64,000 nt of DNA from Flavobacterium davisii (GTDB lineage Bacteria; Bacteroidota; Bacteroidia; Flavobacteriales; Flavobacteriaceae): the NCBI RefSeq assembly GCF_019565505.1, contig NZ_CP067378.1:1798001-1862000 (forward strand). Reading direction: 5' to 3'. The number at the start of each line of letters is the position of its first letter. Within the stretch, counting starts at the first letter, position 1. The notes under the pieces are model-generated. The model worked only from the letters and a program-made list of their open reading frames with translations, was not told where the DNA came from and searched no databases. Position numbers and translations under genes: made by a program. Positions 1 through 11,448 of the stretch are shown here, in pieces.

Positions 1-2021
1 CGTTATCGAAAAGATACTACTGGTAATCTGGATGAGGTGGTGATTGAACAAATAGCCAAATTAAACAAGCAATACGATGAAATTGTAAAGCGTAAAGAAA
101 GTGTTTTAAATTCGATTACAGAACAAAACGCATTAACTCCCGAATTAAAAAATAAAATGGAAGCCAGTTATGATCTTCAGGAAATAGAAGATTTATATCT
201 GCCTTATAAGAAGAAAAAGAAAACGAAAGCTGATGTGGCTCGCGAAAAGGGATTGGAACCTTTCGCTAAAATAATTATGTCACAACGTAATGATGATGTC
301 GATTTTCTAGCTAGTAAATATTTAAATGATCAAGTAGTCAATGAGGAAGAAGCCCTTCAAGGAGCTCGTGATATTATAGCCGAATGGATTAACGAAAATA
401 TTTTTATTCGTAAAAATCTACGCCGTATGTTTCAGCGAAAAGCTGAAATTACAACTAAGGTAGTGAAAGCAAAAAAAGACGAGGAAGAAGCGCAAAAGTA
501 CAATCAGTACTTTGAATGGGCAGAACCTATAAGCAAAGCTCCGTCGCATAGATTATTAGCGATGCTTCGTGCAGAAGCCGAAGGTTTTGTAAAATTGAAT
601 GTCGAAATAGAAAAAGAAGAAGCCATCAATTTTATTGAAGACAACATCATTAAAGGAAATAATAGCACGACTTCACATATTGAATTAGCTATCAAAGACT
701 CGTACAAACGATTATTAGAACCTGCTATTTCTAACGAAACCTTACAAGAAGCTAAAGAAAAAGCCGATATTAAAGCAATTGATGTTTTCGCAGGGAATTT
801 AAGTCAGTTGTTATTAGCACCACCATTAGGAGAAAAACGAATTTTAGCCATCGACCCCGGATTTAGAACGGGTTGTAAAGTGGTTTGTTTGGACGAAAAA
901 GGAGATTTACTGTATAATGAAACTATTTTTCCGCACGCACCTCAAAATGAAACCACGATGGCGATGAAAAAAATAAAATCAATGGTCAATGCCTATAATA
1001 TCGAAGCCATTTCGATAGGCAACGGTACCGCGAGTCGTGAAACCGAATTTTTCATTAAAAAAATTGCCTTTGACAAGCCTGTTCAAGTATTTGTCGTTTC
1101 AGAAGCAGGAGCTTCCGTATATTCAGCATCAAAAATTGCAAGAGAAGAATTTGCAAACTACGATGTTACCGTTCGTGGTGCCGTTTCTATAGGACGCCGT
1201 TTGTCTGACCCTTTAGCCGAATTGGTGAAAATTGATCCAAAATCCATAGGAGTAGGGCAGTACCAACACGATGTAGACCAAACCAAGTTAAAAGAGGAAT
1301 TGGACACCACGGTAGTACGTTGCGTAAATTCGGTGGGGATTAACATCAACACAGCAAGTAAATCGTTGTTGAGTTATGTTTCTGGAATTGGTGAAAAAAT
1401 GGCAGAAAACATTGTCAATTACCGTTCAGAAAATGGTGCGTTTGAAGAACGAAGCCAACTCAAGAAAGTCCCTCGTTTAGGAGATAAAGCGTTCCAACAA
1501 GCAGCCGCTTTTATCCGAATTAAAGACGGGAAAAACCCATTAGATAATTCGGCGGTACACCCAGAATCGTATAAAATGGTTGAAAAAATGGCCAAAGATT
1601 TAGGAATCAAAGTAGCCGAATTAATTGGAAACAAAGAAAAGATAGACAAAATAAAACCAGAAAATTATATCTCTGAAAGCGTTGGTATTTTAGGTATCAA
1701 AGATATTTTAAAGGAATTAGTAAAACCCGAGGACTAGACCCACGCAAAGTGGCAAAAGTTTTTGAATTTGACCCGAATGTAAAAACCATCGCCGATGTTC
1801 GCAGCGGAATGATTCTGCCCGGTATAGTGAATAACATCACGGCATTTGGTTGCTTTGTTGACATTGGAATTAAAGAAAGCGGACTCGTACATATTTCCCA
1901 ACTCAAAGAAGGCTATGTAAGTGATGTAAACGAAGTAGTAAAATTACATCAACACGTACAAGTAAAAGTCGTTGAGGTGGATGAAGCTAGGAAAAGAATC
2001 CAGTTAACGATGATTTTGTAA
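1..2021 (+). CDS. tex: Tex RNA-binding transcription accessory protein (5' partial, one frameshift)
   Basis: The reading frame is open from base 1, so the N-terminus lies outside the window. The visible part has a helical Tex N-terminal region, a YqgF/RuvC-like domain beginning near RILAIDPGFRTG, a helix-hairpin-helix region (INTASKSLLSYVSGIGEKMA) and, after a frameshift, a complete S1 RNA-binding domain (VRSGMILPGIVNNITAFGCF). The stop at 1735-1737 comes from one extra base near 1727; dropping it reads KPGLDPRKVAKV straight into the S1 domain at 1749. Tex is a conserved cytoplasmic nucleic-acid-binding protein of about 700 residues. The break is more likely a sequencing error than real loss, because both halves are well conserved. 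Confidence 0.93.
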
Positions 2022-2030
2022 AACATTAAA

Positions 2031-2090
2031 AAAATCCCAAATTCCATAGTCATACTGAGCTTGTCGAAGTGTCTTGGAATTTGGGATTTT
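2031..2090 (+). terminator. Long hairpin after tex
   Basis: A 16-bp perfect inverted repeat (arms 2031-2046 and 2075-2090) ends in a T run. It lies between tex and the convergent gene and could end transcription from both sides. The loop contains CATACTGAGCTTGTCGAAGT, which looks like an interspersed intergenic sequence rather than part of a simple terminator. Confidence 0.75.
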
Positions 2091-2111
2091 AATTATTAGG
2101 ATTTTTAAAGT

Positions 2112-4608
2112 TTATTGTTTAATAAACTTTTTAGTTATTTCTTCTTTATCCGTTTTGATTTTAATTATATACAATCCTGCTGGTAATTCATGAACATTTA
2201 TAGTTGTATTTATATCTTCATGTATGATCTTACCTTCTAAATTTAGTATTTGGATAGAAGAGATAAAATAGTTATTATCTAAACTAATGTTTAAAATATC
2301 ATTAGTTGGATTTGGAAAAATAGAAGCATGGGTACGACTTATTTCAAAAGTATTATTTTCGGCTTCTTTGGCAACAGTAATTTTAGGTAAACTAGAGTTA
2401 TTATATAAACTTATTAAGTAAGCGGTATCCGTAGAGTTGTTATAGTTATTGAAATGGCCTGAGACTAAAATTTTTCCGTTGCGAAGAGGGGTAATAGATA
2501 AGACAGAATTATTAAAACCATTTTCTGTAATGAATGTACTGTCTTTAGTTCCATTAGGATTTAAACGGATAATATAATTTTCTTGATTTTCGTTAAAACT
2601 CGTAAAAGACCCTCCAACAATAATTTTTCCATCTGTTTGTATTAGCATAGTAGAAGGTGAACTGTTAAAACCAGTTCCAATGTTAAATGTTGTGTCTCGA
2701 GTACCATTTGTATTTAATCTCACGAAATAATTTGCAGAGGAATTGTTAAAATTGGAGAAGTAACCACTAATTAAAATTTTATCATCAGCTTGTAAAGTAA
2801 TATTGTTTACAGCAGCATCAAAGCCAGTACCAGTATTAAATAACGTATCTTTAACCCCATCTGCTTTTAATCGAATTATATTTTTTTCAGTTTCACCATT
2901 ATATGAATTAAATTCACCTCCAACAATTAAATTTCCATTCGTTTCTAAAGCCATTGTTAATACATCTGTATCAAAACCAGTACCTGTGTTAAATGTAGTA
3001 TCAATACTACCATTGGAATTTAGTTTAATAATTCGGTTAGCAGTAACTTCATTATATTGTGTAAATTCACCTCCTACAAATATTTTTCCATCAGGTTGTA
3101 AAAGAATAGTATTAATATTTCCATCAAATCCAGTTCCTGTATTAAACGTTATATCCTTAGTTCCATTAGAGTTTAAACGAATAATATGATTTTCTGTAAC
3201 TCCTTTGTAAGTACTAAAAGAGCCTGCAACAATTAATTTTCCATCTGGTTGAACTACAATTACTGATACATTTTTATCAAATCCATTTCCTATATTGAAA
3301 GATGTGTCTTTAGATCCATTAGGATTTAGACGGATAATATAGTTTGATAAATTGTTTTTATAACGTGTAAAATGACCACCCAAAACTATTTTTCGATCCT
3401 TTTGTTCTACTGCGGCTAGTACGGTCTTGTCAAAACCTATATTAGGGTTAAAGTTTAAATCAAATGTTCCATTTGTATTTATTGAAACTATATTATTAGC
3501 TGAATATCCTTGATTATAAATAGAGAAATATCCTCCAGCTATAATTTTTCCACATGGAAGAAGTGAAAGACAAATAAGGCTTCTTTTACAACTCCCCGTG
3601 CTAAAATTGTTGTCTTTTTTCCCATCAGGATTTAAACGAATTATATTTGTTTCTATGGGGCCAACATGTACATAAGGTTTTCCTATTACAGCTATTACAA
3701 TTTTTCCATCATTTTGAATTGCTAATGATCGTATAGCACCATCAAACACTACATCTGTATTAAAAGTCGCATCTTTTGATCCATCATTAGTTAATCGAAT
3801 TAAATATTTTTGAGAAACACCATTAAAATTTTTAAAATTGCCTCCAACAATAATTTTCCCATCGGTTTGTATAGCAATAGAGTTAATTGTACTATCAAAA
3901 CCACTACCATTATGAAAACTATTATCTTTTGTACCATTTGTATTGATACGTATAAAATTATTTACGTTCTGACCTTTGTATGTTGAAAATAAACCTGTAA
4001 CTAAAATTTTTCCATCAGCTTGAAGTGCCATATCAGTCACTAAATTATTAAATCCCGTATCTGTTATAAATGAAGTATCGCTAGAACCATTACCATTTAA
4101 CCTAGCTATTTTATTTTGAATGGATCCATTATAAGTGTTAAAATTGCCTCCAACAATAATTTTTCCATTGGGTTGTACAAGTACTTTAGTTACACTAGCA
4201 TCAAATCCAGTTCCAATTATAAAACTATTATCTTTAGTTCCATTACTATTTAGTCGTATAATTTTATTTTGGCTTGCTCCATTATAAGTGGTAAAATGTC
4301 CGCCTATAAGTATTTTTCGATCAGGTTGTACAGCAATACAAGTTATATCATCGTTAAGAAGTATTGTTGTAGAAAAAGACTTGTCTATCGTACCATTACC
4401 ATTTAATCGTACTATTTTTTTGACTGGTTGTCCAGCATATTTATGAAAAGTACCCGCTACAAGTATTTTTCCATCAGGTTGTACAGTAATAGTACTTACT
4501 GTACCATCAAATCCATTTGTTGAACCAAATTTTTGTGCAATTTGTCCGAGGATTTTGCGCATTACCAATAAGTGTAAAGAACATTAAAAGATATAAATAT
4601 GTTTTCAT
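2112..4608 (-). CDS. Secreted delta-60 repeat beta-propeller-like protein with type IX sorting tail
   Basis: About fourteen copies of a roughly 50-residue repeat follow each other, each with a QPDGKIxVGGxF core and an IxRLNxNGxxDxxF strand. This is the delta-60 repeat family, whose function is unclear. The C-terminus (FPNPTNDILNIS to KKFIKQ) is a type IX secretion sorting domain, so the protein is probably exported to the cell surface. A signal peptide ending in NAQN starts at the ATG at 4608-4606 but is one frame off from the repeats. Removing one A from the AAAAA run near 4530 joins them, so I place the start at 4608 and assume a frameshift. The ligand or substrate is unknown. Confidence 0.85.
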
Positions 4609-4882
4609 AAGTTGTATTTAAATTTCTAAATTAGATAAATAAGCCTATAAAAACAAGTAAAATATAAATATCTGTAAATAAGGTAAATAATATAAAAATT
4701 AAGCGTTTTAATTGATGAATATAAAATCTTTATTTCTGATTTTGGATGAGACTTTTGGATGAGGATAAAAGGAATAAAGAATACAAAATATAAAGAAATT
4801 GGTTCTTCAGTTTTGGCTTTATTTAATAAAGAGACACAGTACTAAAAAAGAATGCTTTTTTGTATGACAAATAATTTCGTGT

Positions 4883-4920
4883 AAATAAAAAAATCGCTCC
4901 TAAGAACGATTTTTTTATTT
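4883..4920. terminator. Hairpin terminator after the flippase gene
   Basis: A 14-bp perfect inverted repeat (arms 4883-4896 and 4907-4920) has A and T runs on its two sides. It lies just past the stop codon of the minus-strand flippase gene. The 4609-4882 stretch holds no recognisable gene. Confidence 0.75.
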
Positions 4921-4922
4921 AT

Positions 4923-6382
4923 TTAAATTTCTGATTTTTTTAAGTAATTTCTTCTAAATATTTTATAGAAAATAATATTTAAGGCTAGGTAGACGAATAG
5001 TATAGAGAATGTTATCAATATATTTTGTTCTTGATAAGGCATATTTAAAATTCCTACAAAAAGTACTATGTTTAAAAAAATAACTTGTAAATAACTTTTA
5101 CTAAAAGGTAGTATATTATATTTTGTATATACATAGTATGTTTTAAAAATATTATATAAAACAATAGAAGTAGTAGAACTGATAGCAACACCTAACAGAC
5201 CTAATTGTGTAAATTTTAAAAAGTAAATAACCATAGTTAAATTTAGTAATAACAAAATAGCTACAATAAATAAATTAAATTTAAAGTATTTAGAATAAGC
5301 AATAATTTCGCTATTAAAACCTGTAGCTACATTACTAAAAGCGCCTAAGCATAAAATCCAAACAATAGTTTCTATATTTAAAAACTGATTTTGTGGATCT
5401 AAGGTATTTTTTATATAAGGTAAACTTATAAGAATAACACCTATAAATATTAAAGAATAGAAGGAAGCATGATAAGTAGAACTTTTATATAATTTACTTA
5501 GTAAATAAATTTTCTTTTTAAAAGTAATTTCGAAATGGCAACACCATAAATAGCATTTATACCTGTAGTATGCATAAAAATGATGGAGGTTAATGTTGTT
5601 AAAATAGAATATAAACCATTTTCACTCATCGATAAGTAGCTGGGAACTATAATACTATCAATTCTGTTTATCAATAGCAACGCAAAAGAACCTAAAAAGC
5701 TAAAAAAACAATATTCAAAAAATTCTCTTATACTCACCTTCTCAAATAAGAAATAGTATTTGAGAGAAAAATTAGTATTACTTTCTTTGGTTACATAAAA
5801 GTGCATAATGAACGTTAATACAGCATAACAAATAACATAAAATAAAAGAAGTTCATTATTTGGAATTACCTTTATATAATTTAAATAAAATAAGACAGGT
5901 AAAAATAACCGAGGGGCAACTTTTTCTAAAATTATAACAAAACTTACCCGATTATATATGATAGATACACTTTTGGTTAAATCTATCAGGGCTAAAATTA
6001 AACCCAGTATAAGACCAAATTCATAATAGACGGCATTATTAAAAGGTTTCAGTTTATTTGTTATAATAAAACCTATGAAAAAAATGAAAAAAATTCCAAT
6101 TGATATTAATAAGGAAGTTCCATGTAATTTAGGAACATGAAACTTCTCAAAATAAGGTGTAAATTTTACTAAACTTTGTGCTAATCCAAAAAGAAAAAAT
6201 GGAAAAACAAAATAACCGATAGTTTCTACGTATTTAATTTCACCTAATACACTTAGAGATTTAGGAAATAAGAAAAAACCAGCGATTATACTTAGGAATA
6301 AGCCTAAATAATTTGCAGTAGAATACCAGTAGAGTTTTATTTTTCTACTGTTGTTAAGGATTTTTGGGGCTAAAAAACGCAT
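4923..6382 (-). CDS. Polysaccharide/oligosaccharide flippase, Wzx-like (one frameshift)
   Basis: This is a very hydrophobic protein with about a dozen predicted membrane segments, starting MRFLAPKILNNSRKIKLYWY. It resembles lipid-linked oligosaccharide flippases of the MOP superfamily, which move glycan repeat units across the inner membrane. The N-terminal 294 residues (5498-6382) and the C-terminal part (4923 to about 5515) are in different frames. Adding one T to the TTTT run near 5517 gives KLLFKKKIYLLSKLYKS and a continuous protein of about 485 residues. The gene starts 3 bp after the upstream CZB-PAS gene ends, which suggests co-transcription. No other glycan genes lie beside it, so its substrate cannot be inferred. 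Confidence 0.75.
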
Positions 6383-6385
6383 GAT

Positions 6386-7342
6386 TTACAAACTAATATT
6401 AAATAGTTTACCTAACCAAGTTCTTTTTTCAGCACTTTTAATAGAATCGCGTCCTGTTATGATAAGGTTTTGAATATATTCATCCATAGTACGATTACGT
6501 TCTTCTAAAAAGTTATTTAAGAAAGAAATACCACTCGATTCTCCTTTTTTGGCTTCTATTATTTTAACTTCTTCGTACAAAGGAATGATGAATTTAGCTA
6601 AAATAGCATTGTTAACGCCTGATAATTTTACGGTAATATCAACTATTTCGTCATCAACTATAGCAGGTATAAAGTCAGCAATAGCCCAAATGAATTTACC
6701 GTTATAAGTAACAAACTTTAAAATTTTAGTATTTCTTTCTGTTATTTTATTATCTTCAATTATTATTTTTTCAATAGATTTTGGAATATCAGGATGAAGT
6801 ATAGAATTAAAATTTTTACCAATCAAATCTTTATTTTCAAAACTTGAAACTTCAGTAAAATACGCATTTACATATTCAATTTCATTATTTGGTAAGATTT
6901 TTATTACAAGCGTGTTGCTTTTATCCCAAGGAGCGGCATCATCTAATAATTTAACAGGAATCTCTCTTTCTACTACTTTTGTTAAACCAATATTTAGTTT
7001 ATTCTCAGCTTCATCTAAAAGTGTTACAATTTCTTGAGAAGTACTAGACAGATCTAAATATAATTCTTCTGCAATTGCTTTATTGCCTAATTTATGTTCA
7101 ACATAAATTTCTTTAGCAAGTTTATGAAGTTTAACATGTTTTACATCAAATCTTTGGATTTCTTCTAATTCCCCAAACTCGTCGCGACCTTCTGACTCAA
7201 ACCATTTTCCTAAACGACATTGTAAGTGTGATACAATTTCACTTTCAGCTAATTCTATTTTGTCATCTAACAAGTCCCTCATTTTGTGCATCCAACCCAA
7301 ATGATCTAAACGTGCTTGTTCAAAGCTAATTTTCATTTCCAT
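6386..7342 (-). CDS. CZB-PAS sensory protein without an output domain
   Basis: The first 110 residues match a chemoreceptor zinc-binding (CZB) domain: H14 in RLDHLGWMHKM, Cys42 in HLQCRLGKWFES, and later His69 and His73 in KHVKLHKL. A PAS-like domain follows at about residues 145-250 (NEIEYVNAYFTEVSSFENKDLIGKNF), and the C-terminus is helical. CZB domains bind zinc and usually sit on chemoreceptors or diguanylate cyclases. Here there is no membrane segment and no methyl-accepting, kinase or GGDEF domain, so it is probably a soluble sensor or adaptor. It lies immediately upstream of the flippase gene. Confidence 0.75.
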   Translation of the reverse strand: MEMKISFEQARLDHLGWMHKMRDLLDDKIELAESEIVSHLQCRLGKWFESEGRDEFGELEEIQRFDVKHVKLHKLAKEIYVEHKLGNKAIAEELYLDLSSTSQEIVTLLDEAENKLNIGLTKVVEREIPVKLLDDAAPWDKSNTLVIKILPNNEIEYVNAYFTEVSSFENKDLIGKNFNSILHPDIPKSIEKIIIEDNKITERNTKILKFVTYNGKFIWAIADFIPAIVDDEIVDITVKLSGVNNAILAKFIIPLYEEVKIIEAKKGESSGISFLNNFLEERNRTMDEYIQNLIITGRDSIKSAEKRTWLGKLFNISL

Positions 7343-8991
7343 ATCAAGTAATTATTTAGTTTTTTAGTACAAAAATAATAATTATAAATATTGTCTTAAA
7401 ATCTTTCAGTTAGTTTTATTATAAATTCATTAAACAAGTTATTTGTTATTAATATAATCAAAAAATCCTTGAAAAAATCAATTATATAAATTAATGATAT
7501 TTTAGTAATATTTCAGATTTATAGTTTATTTAGATATTAAAGATTATCTTAAAATGTAATTTATTAAAATTTTATTCAAAATAATAAAACTTTTTTAAAA
7601 AAGTTAAAAATAAAAATATTTTTACGTTAATTGTTATGTCTTGTTTTTTATTGTTGATTGATATAGATGAGTCCTTAATTTAATATAAAAGTACTTTTAT
7701 TCCAGTAGACTGTATCCTACTCTCCTTCTTATTTTAAGCTAAATACATTATAAATTTATATTTTAAAAAGGACTTTTTATAGTATATCATCTTTTTTATT
7801 TCTATATCTTATAAAAATTCAATTTGTGTTTGGTATTTAAATATAGAAATAAGAACTATATTCACTTAGCTCAGACAATATAAAATAATATGAAAACGTC
7901 TGTGAAAGTAGGAGTAACTGGTATTTAAAAACAATCAACTGAATAAATTATTGAAAAAAATCAAGAAGAAAAGAGGAGATTAATTTAAGAGAAGATAAAG
8001 AATGAAAAGTTTTGATTATATCGAAATCTAGAAAAATACCTAATATGTGCTCAGTTCGGATTTGATTATGTCATGAGAATTACGTTAAAGAAGATTAGCC
8101 GTAACAATCAAAATCAAGAATTTTGGATTAATTACAAGTTTAGTGGTAATGAACTCAATTCGAAATTAGGGATAATAGTAATATAAAAGAAGAAAATATG
8201 TTTCCATTAGTTCTGGAGTTAGGTATAGTTCTTTTTTTTTAAATAGATCTTTCATAACCTTGCTACTCAATTTTGAATAGATGAGTTACAATGTTTTGTA
8301 TGTGCAGATGATGAGGGGGGTAAAAGGGAAAAGTAACCGCTATGGTATTGTTGCTACTCTCACAATATTTTCAATAGGTACGTATATGAGTTAGAATTTC
8401 GGATTTTAGAGAAGTGTATGAAATCGTTTCAAAACAACTGAAATAAAAATAGTTGGTATACAATACAAATATCTTATTCAAATGCGGAGGTAATAAAAGA
8501 TGATTTACAAAATAATAAGATAAATCGAAGAATTTACCAGAATCAAAAAAACATTAATAAATCTCAGTTAAATAATAAGAGGTTTTGTTTTTGACCGTGT
8601 TTATCACAATATTACTGCTATATCGCCATCATTTGAAGTATTGGTTAACTTGTTACCACAAATTATTGCAAGTTTCAATATCTGTAACTGCAATTTTTAA
8701 CATATAACCACAAATACATGAAATACTGATTACTTCTAGTATTTCATGTATTTTCATTCATTCCTCCTTGAAATTTTTTAAATTTTCTAAGGATTGTTTT
8801 TTAAGAGTTATATTACAATATGTAAAAAACTATATACCCATTTTTGAAGGATTCAGAATAACAGTACTTTTCTTGATAACTCCTGATTCTTGATGATGTT
8901 TAATTCTTTTATAGATTTGGAGTATAAGAAAGCCCTATCATAGCCCCACCATATTTTACTGAAAGGGTACAATCTGGCTGTACAATATTAC
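7343..8991. other. Gene-poor AT-rich stretch with decayed sequence
   Basis: I see no convincing gene in about 1.65 kb. Short open stretches, for example about 8580-8700, look like pieces of decayed coding sequence, but I cannot assign a family. A strong hairpin lies at 8712-8753. Nothing resembles tRNA, rRNA or a CRISPR repeat. Confidence 0.5.
8712..8753. terminator. Isolated 16-bp hairpin
   Basis: There is a perfect inverted repeat with arms 8712-8727 and 8738-8753 and a 10-nt loop. The plus strand continues TTTTC, so it could end transcription of whatever once occupied the upstream stretch. It lies beyond the 3' end of tatA on the other strand. Confidence 0.5.
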
Positions 8992-9168
8992 TTACTCTTT
9001 AGTTTCTTCTTCTTTCTTTGTTGCAGTATCTTCTCCTTTAGAAGCTTTTTTGAATTCGTTCAAACCACTTCCTAAACCTTTCATTAATTCAGGAATTTTT
9101 TTACCGCCAAATAATAATAACAAAGCTGCAATTATTAGTATAATTTCAGTTGGACCTAATCTTCCCAT
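8992..9168 (-). CDS. tatA: Sec-independent protein translocase TatA
   Basis: This 58-residue protein begins [20 protein letters not shown], continues [20 protein letters not shown] and ends in a charged tail. That is the full TatA pattern: an N-terminal membrane helix, a glycine-rich hinge and an amphipathic helix. TatA forms the pore that moves folded proteins across the inner membrane. tatC is not in the window. A TATCTTTG box on the minus strand at 9217-9210 fits a promoter. Confidence 0.92.
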   Translation of the reverse strand: MGRLGPTEIILIIAALLLLFGGKKIPELMKGLGSGLNEFKKASKGEDTATKKEEETKE

Positions 9169-9209
9169 ATTCTTAAAAATTTCGCAAAAGTTGCATTTAA
9201 ATTAAGATG

Positions 9210-9217
9210 CAAAGATA
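9210..9217 (-). promoter_or_regulatory. Candidate -7 box for tatA
   Basis: On the minus strand this reads TATCTTTG, a full match to the Bacteroidota -7 consensus TAnnTTTG, 42 bp upstream of the tatA start. A good -33 TTG at ideal spacing is not obvious. Confidence 0.45.
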
Positions 9218-9287
9218 ATAAAGAAAAAACTCAAATGTAATTTTTAACGAATTATTATTCATATACCCAACAGCAATTCTATTTTCC

Positions 9288-9295
9288 TATATTTG
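9288..9295 (+). promoter_or_regulatory. Candidate -7 box for the 9317 gene
   Basis: TATATTTG matches TAnnTTTG and lies about 22 bp before the start codon at 9317. This promoter would also drive the GH3-family gene that follows. Confidence 0.45.
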
Positions 9296-9316
9296 TGATA
9301 CGTATAAATTGGGTTT

Positions 9317-9800
9317 ATGTCGATACTTAAAAAATTTAACCGCAAAGATTTTTTTGATAAAATTATTACAAAAAGACGTTTAATTATCTTAAATGAAGAT
9401 ACTTTTGAAGAGCAGTTTTCACTTCGATTGACTATTTTGAATGTTTTTTTATTACTATCTATTGGAGCAATTTTTTTGATTTCGATAACTACCTATATTA
9501 TTGCCTTTACAACTTTGAGAGAATATATTCCAGAGTTATTCCTCAACCGAATTAAAAGAAAAAGCACTGTTATTGGGGTTAAAATCAGATTCATTAGATT
9601 TTGAGATAAAAAAGAATAATGCTTATATAGAATCAGTTAAAAAAGTATTAACAGGTGATCTAGAATATGCCAAAGTAAACAAAGATTCTATTTTAGCTTC
9701 TGATTATGTTGATCCATCAGAATATGACATGCAAGTATCTGAAGAAGAAAAAGAATTGCGAAAACAAGTAGAAGCAGCAGCAAAAAAAGATAGTAAATAA
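9317..9800 (+). CDS. Small membrane-anchored protein resembling the N-terminal region of M23-type proteins (one frameshift)
   Basis: The protein has a short cytoplasmic head, one strong membrane helix (about residues 36-58, NVFLLLSIGAIFLISITTYI) and a charged, helical periplasmic tail. The first and second parts are in different frames; removing one A near 9534 gives REYIPGYSSTELKEKALLLG and a protein of about 160 residues. It resembles flavobacterial proteins annotated as M23 peptidases, but the zinc-binding peptidase domain itself is absent, so I do not predict enzyme activity. Its stop codon overlaps the GH3 start (TAATG), indicating an operon. Confidence 0.65.
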
Positions 9801-11281
9801 TGTCTATAAAAAGTATTGGAGCAAAATTATTTGCTTCCTTCATTCATCATAAGACCCAAAAATGGGTAAATAAACCAATAGAAACCCAACAAAAAGTTTT
9901 TGATCAACTTATCCAAAAAGCAAAACACACACAGTTTGGTAAAGATCACCAATTTGAACAAATACAATCATTTGATGATTATGTTCAAAAAGTTCCTGTT
10001 CGGGATTATGAAGAATTACGTCCCTATATAGACCTTGTAGTCAAGGGACAAGAAGATATTCTTTGGATCGGTAAACCCATTTACTTTGCCAAGACTTCTG
10101 GAACAACTTCTGGAGCAAAATATATTCCGTTAACAAAAGAATCGATGCCGTATCATATAGAGGCAGCACGGAATGCAATTTTGGAGTATGTATACGAAAC
10201 AGGAAAAGCGGATTTTGTTAATAAAAAAATGATTTTTTTACAAGGGAGTCCAATTCTAGAAGAAAAAAATGGAATTAAATTAGGAAGACTTTCAGGAATT
10301 GTGGCGCATTATGTGCCTAAATATTTGCAAAAAAATAGAATGCCTTCTTGGAAAACCAATTGTATAGAAGATTGGGAAACTAAAGTAAATGCTATAGTTG
10401 AAGAAACTTTTCAAGAAGATATGGCTATTATTTCTGGAATTCCATCTTGGGTACAAATGTATTTTGAAAAACTTTCAGAAAAAGCTAAAAAACCAGTTGG
10501 AGAGGTTTTTAAAAACTTCAATTTATTTATTTATGGCGGAGTGAATTACGAACCGTACCGAGCAAAATTTGAAAACTTAATAGGCCGTAAAGTCGATGCT
10601 ATTGAATTGTTTCCAGCATCCGAAGGTTTTTTTGCATACCAAGATTCTCAAAAAGAAAAAGGAATGCTTTTATTATTGAATTCTGGAATTTTTTATGAGT
10701 TTATAAAAGCGGAGGAATTTTTTACTGAAAAACCTAAAAGATATACCATTGGAGAAGTAGAGCTTGGGATAAACTATGTACTAATTATATCTACCAATGC
10801 GGGACTTTGGGCCTACAATATAGGAGATACAGTACAATTTACTTCCTTAAGTCCGTATAGAGTAATAGTTTCAGGACGTATCAAACATTATATTTCAGCT
10901 TTTGGAGAACACGTTATAGGCAAAGAAGTAGAAAATGCTTTGCAAGAAGCTATGGAAGGTACAACAGTGCGAGTAAATGAATTTACAGTAGCGCCTCAAA
11001 TTAATCCCACAGAAGGGTTACCTTATCATGAATGGTTGATTGAATTTGAAAATAAACCTCAAGATTTAAATGCCTTTGCCTTAAAGATAGACGCTGCCAT
11101 GCGTAAACAAAATGTATATTATGATGATTTAATTGCTGGTCACGTATTAAGAACTCTTCTAATTACTGAGGTAAGAAAAGATGGCTTTCAAGAATATATG
11201 AAATCAATCGGAAGATTGGGCGGACAAAACAAACTACCACGTTTAAGCAATGATCGTAAAATAGCCACTTTCTTTAAATAA
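9800..11281 (+). CDS. GH3-family acyl-adenylating protein
   Basis: This 493-residue protein has the full GH3 fold pattern: an ATP-binding FAKTSGTTSGAKYIPLT motif at about residue 95, a central FPASEGFFA motif and a C-terminal SGRIKHYISAFGEHV segment. Plant GH3 enzymes adenylate acids and couple them to amino acids. Bacterial members are common in Bacteroidota, but their substrates are unknown. It is translationally coupled to the small membrane protein upstream. The hairpin of the minus-strand tracrRNA gene lies just downstream and may also terminate this transcript. Confidence 0.88.
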   Translation: MSIKSIGAKLFASFIHHKTQKWVNKPIETQQKVFDQLIQKAKHTQFGKDHQFEQIQSFDDYVQKVPVRDYEELRPYIDLVVKGQEDILWIGKPIYFAKTSGTTSGAKYIPLTKESMPYHIEAARNAILEYVYETGKADFVNKKMIFLQGSPILEEKNGIKLGRLSGIVAHYVPKYLQKNRMPSWKTNCIEDWETKVNAIVEETFQEDMAIISGIPSWVQMYFEKLSEKAKKPVGEVFKNFNLFIYGGVNYEPYRAKFENLIGRKVDAIELFPASEGFFAYQDSQKEKGMLLLLNSGIFYEFIKAEEFFTEKPKRYTIGEVELGINYVLIISTNAGLWAYNIGDTVQFTSLSPYRVIVSGRIKHYISAFGEHVIGKEVENALQEAMEGTTVRVNEFTVAPQINPTEGLPYHEWLIEFENKPQDLNAFALKIDAAMRKQNVYYDDLIAGHVLRTLLITEVRKDGFQEYMKSIGRLGGQNKLPRLSNDRKIATFFK

Positions 11282-11282
11282 A

Positions 11283-11371
11283 AATAGCCTCCTAGTTATA
11301 GGCAAGAGGCAACCTAAATGTTTTCACAACGGAATAATCCTTATTGTGAATTGCTTTCAAATTTTGTTATA
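11283..11371 (-). ncRNA. tracrRNA for the type II-C Cas9
   Basis: Read on the minus strand, an anti-repeat at about 11371-11343 carries TTTGAAAGCAATTCACAAT, complementary to the 5' part of the CRISPR repeat at 17042-17088 (about 24 of 28 positions). It continues into AAGGATTATTCCGTTGTGAA, typical of a Cas9 tracrRNA nexus, and ends in a hairpin (GCCTCTT paired with AGGAGGC) followed by a T run near 11283. A near-consensus TATATTCG box at 11379-11372 would start the RNA close to 11366. The gene lies between GH3 and cas9, divergent from cas9. The exact 5' end is inferred. Confidence 0.85.
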
Positions 11372-11448
11372 CGAATATACATTTTTTTGATTTAAAAAAA
11401 TAGTTTTAGTTTCTTTTTATAATAATATTGTTATAAATAAATAAACTA

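Noticed and set aside
2112..4568. Delta-60 protein as a cytoplasmic protein starting at the TTG near 4568
   Set aside because: A good signal peptide lies just upstream in the neighbouring frame and a type IX sorting tail is present, so export with a frameshift is more likely.
9573..9800. A separate 75-codon gene ahead of GH3
   Set aside because: It is the second half of the membrane protein that starts at 9317, separated by a one-base shift; it has no start signal of its own.
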